A stretch of 64,000 nucleotides of DNA, taken from the NCBI RefSeq assembly GCF_009938015.1, contig NZ_AP021884.1, positions 2,157,501 to 2,221,500 of the forward strand. The letters are read 5' to 3'. Positions 26,250 through 34,679 of this stretch are shown piece by piece (position 1 is the stretch's first letter; each line of letters begins with the position of its first letter). The notes under the pieces were generated by a model. That model did no database searches. It was not told the origin of the DNA and saw only the letters and a list, made by a program, of their open reading frames with translations. Made by a program: the position numbers and the translations under genes. Source of the DNA: Sulfuriferula plumbiphila (GTDB taxonomy: Bacteria; Pseudomonadota; Gammaproteobacteria; Burkholderiales; Sulfuriferulaceae).

Positions 26250-26909
26250 TTAGCGTGCGCTGCTAGAAACACACAAAGTATAAGCGCCAGGGTTCAAGCC
26301 GTAACGGCGCAACGCAGGCGTCAACTCCGTTGATGTACGCGGTGCGAACATAGGAGAAACCCCCAAGTGTATCGCGGTGACACGCTCACTCGGCCAACCG
26401 AAATACGCGATTACTTCCTGCCGCGTGGCTTTGGGGTTGAACCAGGCAGGTTCAAGCACAGGCAAGAGGTCGTAGATGACGAAACTCATGCGCACGCCTT
26501 GCTGTTTCCAGCGGAACAATGCTGGCATGTGGTGCGGCACAATATGCGCCGACAGATCGAGACCCAAAAAGATATCGCCTGCGCAAACTTGTATCGGCGC
26601 GGATGCGCTACGGGCTGGCTGCTGGAGGAAGCCTGTCGGCAGATAGGCGTAAAACTGTTTACGCGTGGCGGCCACGGGGCAAATCCGGTACCCCTCGGGC
26701 GGGGCTGCAAGCAGCGCTTGATACAGGTTGCGCACCACACGCTGTATGCCGGTACCAGCGTCAGCTTGGGCAATGGCGGATACGTCAATCAATAGCTGCC
26801 GGTCGGTATTGCTCAGGCTGTCGGATCGTTTGGGTGAGTTGGCCAAGCGATTTCGCAGGAAAGAAACCGGGAGATGACTGAACGCAAGGTTTTGAAGGAT
26901 GCGCATCAT
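26250..26909 (-). pseudogene. Truncated GT4-type glycosyltransferase
   Basis: The frame begins like a capsule-locus glycosyltransferase (LLIDVSAIAQADAGTGIQRV) and keeps the VIYDLLPVLEPAWF segment. It then jumps to VIAYFGWPSERVTAIHLGV, with much of the middle missing, and stops after 219 residues at LCVSSSAR, where an intact enzyme continues into the nucleotide-sugar domain. An internal deletion plus loss of the catalytic half makes activity unlikely. It lies between the Wza-like gene and kpsT, in the same orientation. Confidence 0.7.
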
Positions 26910-26990
26910 GCAAGCTCGGCTGCACGTGCGTTGTAGTATTCAAAAGTCCGATCAAAATCAGAAAATGTGGTCATCTTGCCTTTGACCAGA

Positions 26991-27644
26991 TCAAAGTGAC
27001 TCATAAATATCAATCGCTTCATCAACAGTATTGCAAACTGTTAAATGACCATTATCCAGCACAGCCGCATGATCACAGTGTGCGCGGATTAAACCGGTTT
27101 GATGTGCCACAATAATCATGGCGCGATCCGCCCGTTTTTCAAACAATTCAATATTGCATTTTTGGTGAAATCGGTGATCTCCGACTGACATGCCTTCATC
27201 AATCAAAAAACAATCAAACTCAATCGACATTGAAATAGCAAATGCCAATCTCGAAGCCATGCCTGATGAATAGCTCTTCACAGGCTCATTCAGATAGGCG
27301 CCCAATTCGGCAAAATCTTCAACCAAGGCAAGTGTTTTTTCGAAATCGACATCGTATACACGGGAAATCAGGCGAGTGTTATCTCTACCCGTTAAGCTAC
27401 CCTGGAATGTCGCGCCAAAAGCCAGGGGCCAAGAAACGGACATATCCTGTTTAATGTGACCACTGTGCGGCTTGTCTGCCCCGCTGATAATGCGAATGAG
27501 GGTAGATTTACCCGCACCATTGCGCCCAAGAATGCCCCATTTTTCACCGCGCTCTATTCTGAGATTGACATTTTTCAAAACAGGGCGCTTGTCCTTGCCA
27601 TGATGAATTGGGTAAGATTTACAAATGTCAATCAATTCCAGCAT
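26991..27644 (-). CDS. kpsT: Capsule polysaccharide ABC transporter ATP-binding protein
   Basis: A 217-residue ABC ATPase. Walker A is GRNGAGKST (about residues 40-48), the signature is YSSGMASRL, Walker B is FDCFLIDEG, and the switch histidine is in IVAHQ. The short length without a C-terminal carbohydrate-binding extension marks the KpsT/CtrD type rather than the O-antigen Wzt type. It powers the KpsM permease 19 bases upstream. Just past its stop, the strand encodes a 32-residue frame (SHFDLVKGKMTTFSDFDRTF) that I cannot assign. Confidence 0.93.
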   Translation of the reverse strand: MLELIDICKSYPIHHGKDKRPVLKNVNLRIERGEKWGILGRNGAGKSTLIRIISGADKPHSGHIKQDMSVSWPLAFGATFQGSLTGRDNTRLISRVYDVDFEKTLALVEDFAELGAYLNEPVKSYSSGMASRLAFAISMSIEFDCFLIDEGMSVGDHRFHQKCNIELFEKRADRAMIIVAHQTGLIRAHCDHAAVLDNGHLTVCNTVDEAIDIYESL

Positions 27645-27663
27645 TTTTGAAATTTCAGAATAT

Positions 27664-28458
27664 TCACGAGGCTTGCACCCGTTTGATTGCGACCTGGGTT
27701 AATACCAAGCCAATAAAAGTCATCGCAAGAATCATAACTACCGTATACCCGATATGATAGTAGGTAAGCATTCTCGAACCATAATATCCATGATGAAAAT
27801 ACTCTACTGCATTCACCAACGGGAATAACAGCAAATAATCTCTTAGCTGCTGCGGCACCATATAGGCAGCAACAAACACGCCCGAAAATGGCAGCATCAA
27901 ATACAAAACGATATGTGATGTGCGCTCGACAGCTTCGCTTAATTCAGACAGAGCGGCCATAATCATCACAAATGCAAACGAGAACCACAAAATCAACAAA
28001 TATCCCAATGTCATTGTTAAAATATCTGAGGGCATTTGGCAAATACCCACTGCTACAAATATGATAAACAAGACAATAAACGCAGCTGCTGCGGTAGAGA
28101 ATTCTAAAATGATGCGTGAATAAATAATATCAATTGGCCTGATGGGCTTGTGGTGTAACAAGGCACGATTGATTTCCAATGATTTTTGAACACGGCCTGT
28201 GCCATTACGCCATAGCAGGATGGTTGGGTAGCTCACCGCCAGGTACTCAGCGACTGATAGCCCTGCATTGGCCGAATGCAGGTTGGAAAAAATTACCATT
28301 ACACCCACAACAAACATAGCAGGCTCGGCAATAAACCACAGCACGCCGATGCCTTCACGGCCATAACGGGTGATCATCTCTCGTAAAATGAGCGCCCAGA
28401 TCACCCGCCCCTGTATGCGGAGCTGGTGCATAAAACTGGGTGTGGATTTATCGATCAT
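27664..28458 (-). CDS. kpsM: Capsule polysaccharide ABC transporter permease
   Basis: An ABC-2-type integral membrane permease of about 264 residues with six hydrophobic segments. The N-terminal LREMITRYGREGIGVLW motif is typical of KpsM/CtrC. I use the ATG at 28458; a GTG at 28467 is possible. The start overlaps the 3' end of kpsE, which shows coupled translation. With KpsT it flips the lipid-linked polysaccharide across the inner membrane. Confidence 0.92.
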   Translation of the reverse strand: MIDKSTPSFMHQLRIQGRVIWALILREMITRYGREGIGVLWFIAEPAMFVVGVMVIFSNLHSANAGLSVAEYLAVSYPTILLWRNGTGRVQKSLEINRALLHHKPIRPIDIIYSRIILEFSTAAAAFIVLFIIFVAVGICQMPSDILTMTLGYLLILWFSFAFVMIMAALSELSEAVERTSHIVLYLMLPFSGVFVAAYMVPQQLRDYLLLFPLVNAVEYFHHGYYGSRMLTYYHIGYTVVMILAMTFIGLVLTQVAIKRVQAS

Positions 28459-29605
28459 GATGCTCACGCACGCCCGCTACCATAATCGACATTACACCCC
28501 ACAACAGCATGCCCAGGGCAAACGTGGCCAATATGCCGCGTAACCTGCGCGGCTCTATCGCTGTGTCAGGCTTGTTCGGCTGCACAATGCGCTCCAGGTA
28601 AAACTGTTTGCGCAGCGCTTCGTTGCGGGCTTGTTCGAGCGAGGTAAAGGCAGCTGCAAGTTGTTTGTCGGCGAACATACTTTCAAGTTTGAGGCGTTCA
28701 TATTCGACGGCTTTGTTGGAGAGGGAGCCGCCCGCCCCGGCTACTTTGGCGGTTTCATTGGTGATATCGGCTTGCAGGGATTCGACCTGGCGTTTGAGCG
28801 CGGGGATTTGCGGGTTGTCGCGGGTGATGCTCTGGATCTGGCTGAGCTGGTTTCTGGTGGCGATGAGCTGGTCTTGCAGCTTGGAGACGAGTTGTAGCTG
28901 TAGCGCGGATTGGCCTGCGGGATCGAATACGTTTTTTTGATCGCGGTAGCGCGATACGGCGAGGGCGGCTTTTTTGGCCTTGTTTTCGGCGTCGGCAACT
29001 TCGGCTGTCGCAAAGCGGATCATGTCCTGGCGGCCGCGTTCGTTGAGCTGGTTAACCAGCTTTTCGCTCATTTCCAGCAGGCTTTCGTTGATGTTATAGG
29101 CGTCCTGGCTGGTGAAGGCGTTGACGGTGAGGGTGGAGATGGACGAGGCAGTGTCGGCATCGACGCTGACGTGTTTCTGGTAGTAGCGCAGCAGGGCTTC
29201 AAAGCTGGTATCCCAGTCCAGCCCGCCGAAGCGGCTGAAGATATCGATGTTTTTGCTGCCGTAGGCTTGGCTGATGTCGAACTGGGTTTCGAGCTTTTGC
29301 AGCGCGTCGCGCGAGAGGATGTAGTCGTGCACGGCAAAGCTGTCGTCCTGCGCTTTTGAGAACCCGGCGCCTTGCAGCAGCGCACCCAGACCGGTGGTGC
29401 TTTGTTTGTCAGGGCTGCGCACCACAAAGCGGGATTCGGAGATGTAAACGTCGGAGGCGATCAACCCGAAGTAGATGATGGACAGCAACGTAGGCAATGC
29501 GACTGTTAAGAGAAACAGGCGGTTGATGTCCTTGATGCGGTTGATAAGACCTTTTGCTGAGGGTTTGCCGTTGTTGGTCAATGCTGCGGTGAGTGGGTTA
29601 TTCAC
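28448..29605 (-). CDS. kpsE: Inner-membrane polysaccharide co-polymerase/export protein KpsE
   Basis: A 385-residue PCP-family protein. There is one membrane helix near residues 33-55 (FLLTVALPTLLSIIYFG), a long periplasmic coiled-coil region rich in Lys, Gln and Glu (about 150-300, DQLIATRNQLSQIQ), and a second helix at the C-terminus (GILATFALGMLLWGVM). The sequence VYISESRFVVRSPDKQ after the first helix is typical of KpsE/BexC/CtrB. It bridges the ABC transporter to the Wza-like channel. It is the first gene of the kpsEMT block. Confidence 0.92.
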   Translation of the reverse strand: MNNPLTAALTNNGKPSAKGLINRIKDINRLFLLTVALPTLLSIIYFGLIASDVYISESRFVVRSPDKQSTTGLGALLQGAGFSKAQDDSFAVHDYILSRDALQKLETQFDISQAYGSKNIDIFSRFGGLDWDTSFEALLRYYQKHVSVDADTASSISTLTVNAFTSQDAYNINESLLEMSEKLVNQLNERGRQDMIRFATAEVADAENKAKKAALAVSRYRDQKNVFDPAGQSALQLQLVSKLQDQLIATRNQLSQIQSITRDNPQIPALKRQVESLQADITNETAKVAGAGGSLSNKAVEYERLKLESMFADKQLAAAFTSLEQARNEALRKQFYLERIVQPNKPDTAIEPRRLRGILATFALGMLLWGVMSIMVAGVREHHDR

Positions 29606-30112
29606 GTGTTTTACAGTTCAAAATAGGTTTCGTGCTACGTTCGGTTCTAGCGTGTCGCTTCATTCGGTTTGGAACTTTACGCGCGACTTCCTGGCGTCAT
29701 TCCTTCATGCCGGCCCCGGATCGGGATTGGCATGCTGCTCGCGGGAAATAGGCCGAAGCCCGGATCCGGCTTCTCCACAGGTAATTGCTGGCATTAGTTT
29801 CATGGGGGGGAAAATGGCTCTCTGGGTAATAGCTACAGCGTTGCCTTTATTTGTTGCGGGAGTATATCACCACTGCCCATCAAGCTTGTGACAGCAAGAC
29901 GCTGTGGGCTCTATTTTGCACTGGTCAGGACACTTCATGAATTGACGCGCGCTCTCGCTTGCCTTCTGTTTGATATGAAAAAGTTTTGTTAACTATTTGC
30001 TACCCCTGGTGACCTGACCCGGCGAGGGTGCGACGTAGGTGTTACCTGCTGAAGCGAGGCTGAGGAGCGATCACTGGAATCTGCGAAGCCGCCATCAGCC
30101 AGCGACGGAGGT
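29606..30112. other. Gene-free stretch upstream of kpsE
   Basis: About 500 bases with no open frame resembling a protein. It should contain the kpsE promoter, reading left. GC content drops around 29960-30000. I see no RNA gene or clear terminator. Confidence 0.4.
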
Positions 30113-30623
30113 TCACCCCTCTTGCCTGCTCTTCACTGCCTCCGCCAACGCCCGCACCAACTCCGCGTTCTGATGACTCAGCCGGACCAGCTCTGCATTC
30201 AGGTCATCAGCCCGGCGCTCAATCTCCTGTGCACGCACCTCTGCTGTATGAGCCCGTTCAATCAGTTCTGACAATTGACCACGCAACTCAGCAGCCTCTT
30301 GCGCTGCAAGGTCAGCAGATGCTACCGCTTTGGCCTCCGATTCGGACAAGTGCAACTGCTATGTTTCCAACTCAGTCGCCTGGCTTTCAAATGCGGCAGA
30401 CATCTTCGCCGTCCCCTTGCCCAGCAGATTGGAATCTATGACCAAGGCCATGTAGTCCGACTTGCTGGTGTTGGGGGAGGGCGGCATCCATCAAAACATA
30501 GAGTTCATCCAACATCATGGTACGGCTGGCATGGGCACCGCTGCGCCCCATGCGAAAGCCGTATCTGGATAGGTGGTCGTGCTTGTCTCCCAAGGCGGCG
30601 GTTTTGTTTTTTTGTTTGTTCAC
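30113..30623 (-). pseudogene. Broken coiled-coil (KfrA-like) gene
   Basis: Three pieces on one strand join into a protein of about 170 residues. A start region at 30623 (MNKQKNKTAALGDKHDH...) is followed, after a frameshift near 30480, by SKSDYMALVIDSNLLGKGTA and AAFESQATELET. An in-frame TAG comes at 30359-30361, then an 80-residue coiled-coil tail (LSESEAKAVASADLAAQEAA, ending AVKSRQEG). A frameshift and a stop both interrupt it, so it is inactive as a whole, although the tail could be expressed from a TTG at 30355. The coiled coil resembles the intact KfrA-like protein at 31678-32187. Confidence 0.6.
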
Positions 30624-30639
30624 GGTGATCGATTGGGCC

Positions 30640-31677
<1,038 letters not shown>

Positions 31678-32187
31678 TTAAGCTTCGTCCATCGTTTGAC
31701 CTTTCTCGACCCCCATTTTTGCCGGCTTGATTCCGATGTCCTTAAGTAGCTGTCGGGTTGCCTTCAAACCAGCGTCGGCTTCCTGAGCACGTTTTTCCGC
31801 AGTTACCTTATCCGCCTGCATGCTTTCGAGCTGCGCAGTGAGTTCATCTACCTGCAGCGCCAAACTATCCGCGAGGGCTGTCAGCTCGCGCTGGCTCTCT
31901 TGCGAAGAAACTCTTGCGCTATGTAGAGCAAGGCGCTCCGATGCTACCGCCGAACTCGCCAGCCTGCATGCTTCCTGCCACAAGCGTTTGGTCTCATCAA
32001 TCAGGGTCTCCGGCACCGGCCCACTCACTTCAGTCGGAATCAACCCTTGATTAAGTACCAGTTTTACCGCATCCGAAATCGTTGCATAGCTGCCTCTCCC
32101 TGCGACCCGACGCACTTCCTGCAGCGTGATTTTCTCGCCGCGTGCAAGCATTTCCTCCACGATCCGAACATATTTTTCAGTACACAC
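31678..32187 (-). CDS. KfrA-like DNA-binding coiled-coil regulator
   Basis: A 169-residue protein. An N-terminal helix-turn-helix region (LARGEKITLQEVRRVAGRGS, then YATISDAVKLVL) matches the KfrA N-terminal DNA-binding domain. Residues 70-150 form a charged coiled coil (LALQVDELTAQLESMQADK). KfrA proteins are plasmid regulators that repress their own promoter and may assist segregation. The start is a GTG at 32187 with AAGGAGC upstream. Three copies of a 16-bp TGTAAANNNNNTGTAA element lie in its upstream region and are candidate operators. It suggests a plasmid or ICE ancestry for this part of the island. Confidence 0.8.
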   Translation of the reverse strand: MCTEKYVRIVEEMLARGEKITLQEVRRVAGRGSYATISDAVKLVLNQGLIPTEVSGPVPETLIDETKRLWQEACRLASSAVASERLALHSARVSSQESQRELTALADSLALQVDELTAQLESMQADKVTAEKRAQEADAGLKATRQLLKDIGIKPAKMGVEKGQTMDEA

Positions 32188-32222
32188 GATCCTTGCTCCT
32201 TAAGGTAAATTGTAGTGACGTA

Positions 32223-32317
32223 TGTAAATGCAATGTAACTGGGTTCCCGATATGTAAATCCGGTGTAATACACTTACCGTCTGATTGCATCCGAATAACA
32301 GTTACATCGTGTTTACA
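32223..32317. promoter_or_regulatory. Three TGTAA-N6-TGTAA operator-like repeats upstream of kfrA-like gene
   Basis: Copies are at 32223-32238 (TGTAAATGCAATGTAA), 32253-32268 (TGTAAATCCGGTGTAA) and, inverted, 32302-32317 (minus-strand TGTAAACACGATGTAA). Each has two TGTAA half sites 11 bases apart, one helical turn. The first two copies start 30 bases apart. A GTGTA-A-TACAC palindrome overlaps the second. They lie 36-130 bases upstream of the KfrA-like start. Confidence 0.65.
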
Positions 32318-32385
32318 ATTGCGTATAGCCACTGACAGCCGGAATTTCCCCCCTCCTGCAAAATATTTTTTGGCTGACATTTCCA

Positions 32386-32500
32386 ATGGCTCCTGCGCTG
32401 CGATGCCCTTACCCGCGCCCGGAACTCGTCGCAGCCATTCATGATTACGTTGCCCACCCTGACAGGAGTTTCCAAGCCTATATCTGGACCGCCAAGGCCA
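32386..32500 (+). pseudogene. Possible C-terminal relic of an IS630-type transposase
   Basis: The plus-strand frame reads PELVAAIHDYVAHPDRSFQA and then YIWTAKAIDI. This resembles the end of IS630-family transposases, where a helix is followed by F-W/I-WTAKA-x-D-I. No catalytic domain or inverted ends are visible nearby. The short match keeps confidence moderate. Confidence 0.45.
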
Positions 32501-32548
32501 TCGACATCCGTCAGCACCAATCCAGCCACCGCTTACCTTATGCAACCC

Positions 32549-33566
32549 AAATAGAAAGCCCGACACAAAGGTGTCGGGCCGAATTTAAAATGTGATTCCT
32601 CCTTGAATTTACTTTCACTGGCATCCATCCCGGCGTCGCCAAACGCCAAGATCCATGCCACCGGCCTGCACCGCAGGCCGTCATTATCAACGAAGCGTGT
32701 AATACCCACGCTTCCCGGCCGAATCCACCCCGCCAAGGGTGAATCCGGTCTGCAGCCTACCGCCAGGCGGGCTGCAGTTTTCGCTTGCTGTCCGGCTACC
32801 AACCGGACTCGTCTACTTCTCGTCGTGTCGTTTCCACAACTCGATCTGGCTTTCGGCCAAACGTCAACGTCGAAGAAACACGCTCATACGCGTTACAGGT
32901 TTTGCGGATTCGTTACATCCGTCGCGCCAGGTGCCACCCTGGCGCGCTGCTCGGCGCATTTCGCACCACTTAGATCAACTTCTTGCGTTCATGCAGGAAC
33001 GCCGCTGGCTCACGCCATGGCAACGGCAAGGGGCTGGATACCCTGTTTCAGACGAGAGAACCGGGAGAAGACCCTGTCTTACTTCCAAAACCGTTGTACT
33101 CCATGACGCTTCCACCAAATTGCAGGCACTATCGGCCCTATACGGCTTCTGCACTTTCCAGACGGCACCCTGTTACGGGCGCTGTTACAGGTTTAAGCTC
33201 TCAGCGCGGCTTGCAGCTTCCCAGGTGCGACCCTGGTTCACCACACGCTCGCCCGACGGGTCCAACGCACTCGCGTTGTCCAGCCGAGGTGCACATCACT
33301 GTGCACGGTTTCGCAGCCATCCTGTTTGGCACACGTTATGCGGTTTTCCCGCATCCCGTGGTTGAGACTCGCACTCAATTTCCAGATGATCAGGGACACC
33401 GGGGCATTTGCTCCCCGGACCCGTTTCGTGTTCGCACCAGTCCCACCTTCCCAGGTGATTTGCATGGGATAAAGCGGCGGGATTACGCTGTCTGTTGTGT
33501 ACAGACAGGATTACTCCGCCACCTCCCCCTCGCACCGTGCAAGCTCCATTACGAGCACACGGCGCC
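32549..33566 (-). ncRNA. Candidate large structured non-coding RNA (hairpin-dense, gene-free)
   Basis: About 1 kb has no plausible protein gene on either strand but carries at least fourteen strong hairpins. Stems lie at 32558-32579, 32662-32680, 32692-32714, 32752-32775, 32790-32808, 32905-32921, 32923-32946, 32986-33001, 33221-33236, 33289-33306, 33338-33354, 33399-33418, 33488-33508 and 33532-33565. Two details favour the minus strand. A GGAA tetraloop closes a stem at 32827-32840. The stem at 32953-32967 pairs fully only with the G-U pair that exists on the minus strand. The last stem on that strand (32558-32579) is followed by TTTCTATTT, like a terminator. The 33532-33565 stem resembles group II intron domain V, so a decayed intron end is the main alternative for the upstream part. 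Confidence 0.45.
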
Positions 33567-33861
33567 ACACGACTCGCCTTTGGCAAGGCTACCGACACTG
33601 TCGGCATAGACGAAACAGCAGGGGCGTTGGCGCGCCCTTGCTGCTAATAAGCAGGTGTTGGCGCACCGGAACGCATCCGCAATTTCCATCGAAGAGTTTT
33701 GCCCTTGCTCCATATAGGCACCGACGTGCGGTTTTCTTCTATTTTCTTTTCCCAGTTCAGTATTGAATTCACCAGCATTCTCATTGAATAGCAGTCATGG
33801 GGATTTGAGAGATGTTTTTGTCTAATCGAATGAGCGATCGCTATACGAGGTTCCATCCATC
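33567..33861. other. Intergenic stretch before the island hypothetical gene
   Basis: About 300 bases. A minus-strand open frame (33644-33856) ends LRWKLRMRSGAPTPAY but has no recognisable family and faces the neighbouring gene's ribosome site, so I do not call it. The promoter for the gene at 33875 should lie here. Confidence 0.35.
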
Positions 33862-33874
33862 AAAGGAGCCTCTC

Positions 33875-34564
33875 ATGGCAAACCAACCGATCAAGGCACC
33901 GCGCAATATGACGGCGCTGATGCAGCATTTGCAGCGCCTCGTGACAACGGGGCATTACTATTGGTCAGGGGATCGCATCGCCATGCGACACATCCCCAGG
34001 CTGATCGATAAGTATCCCGACTTTGCCTTGCGTGCGGATGCGCCGGCACGGGCATACCGCAAGCGCACAGGACGCGCCTCCGTGCACCTTGTATTGCATC
34101 CGATGGCAAGCACGAAAGATGAGGACATTCCCTGGTGGATGCTGTCGACGGGCGGAAAACTGGGGCTTGCCACCAGCGATAACTTACCCGGCGCGGTGCA
34201 TGATGCGCGCACGCTGGAGGGGCGGCTGTTGAGCGATGACTATGAACTGTTTCAGTTGGAAAAGAACTACATTCCGGACCACCCCAAAACCACGACCTGG
34301 ACCTGGCGCATGGCGCCGATGCGATTCCGGGAATGGCAGGCGTTGCTGATTGAACGGGTGAAGGCGCGTGACGCTAAATCAGTCGCGGACATTTTCGAGT
34401 TGTTGCGCGAGATGCCGCAGTTTGCGGGGGTTCGGTCGCAGGTGCTGCGCCTGCATTTCGATGCGAGTCGGATGCTCATGAAACTGGGTATGCCGGGGCT
34501 GGCGCCGCTCGAGTTGCCGGTGATGCGGATGCAGAAGCTTTGGCAGGAGGATTTTGAGATGTGA
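33875..34564 (+). CDS. Hypothetical protein of mobile-element type
   Basis: A 229-residue soluble protein of unknown function. The ATG at 33875 is preceded by AAAGGAG at ideal spacing, so the longer frame from 33812 is set aside. The N-terminal part is basic (HLQRLVTTGHYYWSGDRIAM). The middle is aromatic-rich (IPWWMLSTGGKLGL; TTTWTWRMAPMRFREW), and the C-terminal third is helical (VADIFELLREMPQFAG). There is no signal peptide, membrane segment or motif I can name. It stands alone on the plus strand, convergent with the integrase gene 110 bases away. The position suggests an element-specific accessory function. Confidence 0.6.
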   Translation: MANQPIKAPRNMTALMQHLQRLVTTGHYYWSGDRIAMRHIPRLIDKYPDFALRADAPARAYRKRTGRASVHLVLHPMASTKDEDIPWWMLSTGGKLGLATSDNLPGAVHDARTLEGRLLSDDYELFQLEKNYIPDHPKTTTWTWRMAPMRFREWQALLIERVKARDAKSVADIFELLREMPQFAGVRSQVLRLHFDASRMLMKLGMPGLAPLELPVMRMQKLWQEDFEM

Positions 34565-34679
34565 GACACGCACTGATAACTTCACGATTAAAGCCCACTA
34601 CGACTCAGCATCAGGTAACTCAAGTGGAAAATAAACTGGAAAGCTTCAGGATCGCATGAACGCCACTCGATACATACTC

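Noticed and set aside
29606-30112. 139-residue plus-strand frame overlapping the kpsE start
   Set aside because: Overlaps kpsE antisense and has no family features.
32549-33566. CRISPR array or integron attC array
   Set aside because: Hairpins differ in sequence and spacing. There is no regular repeat/spacer unit, no cas gene, no integron integrase and no consistent GTTRRRY core.
32603-33609. Several 160-208-residue plus-strand open frames in the hairpin-rich stretch
   Set aside because: They overlap each other in different frames, are Arg/Pro/Ser-rich and show no family signature. The open frames look like a by-product of GC-rich stems.
33644-33856. Minus-strand 70-residue open frame as a group II intron maturase tail
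   Set aside because: The sequence does not show recognisable maturase or reverse-transcriptase motifs.
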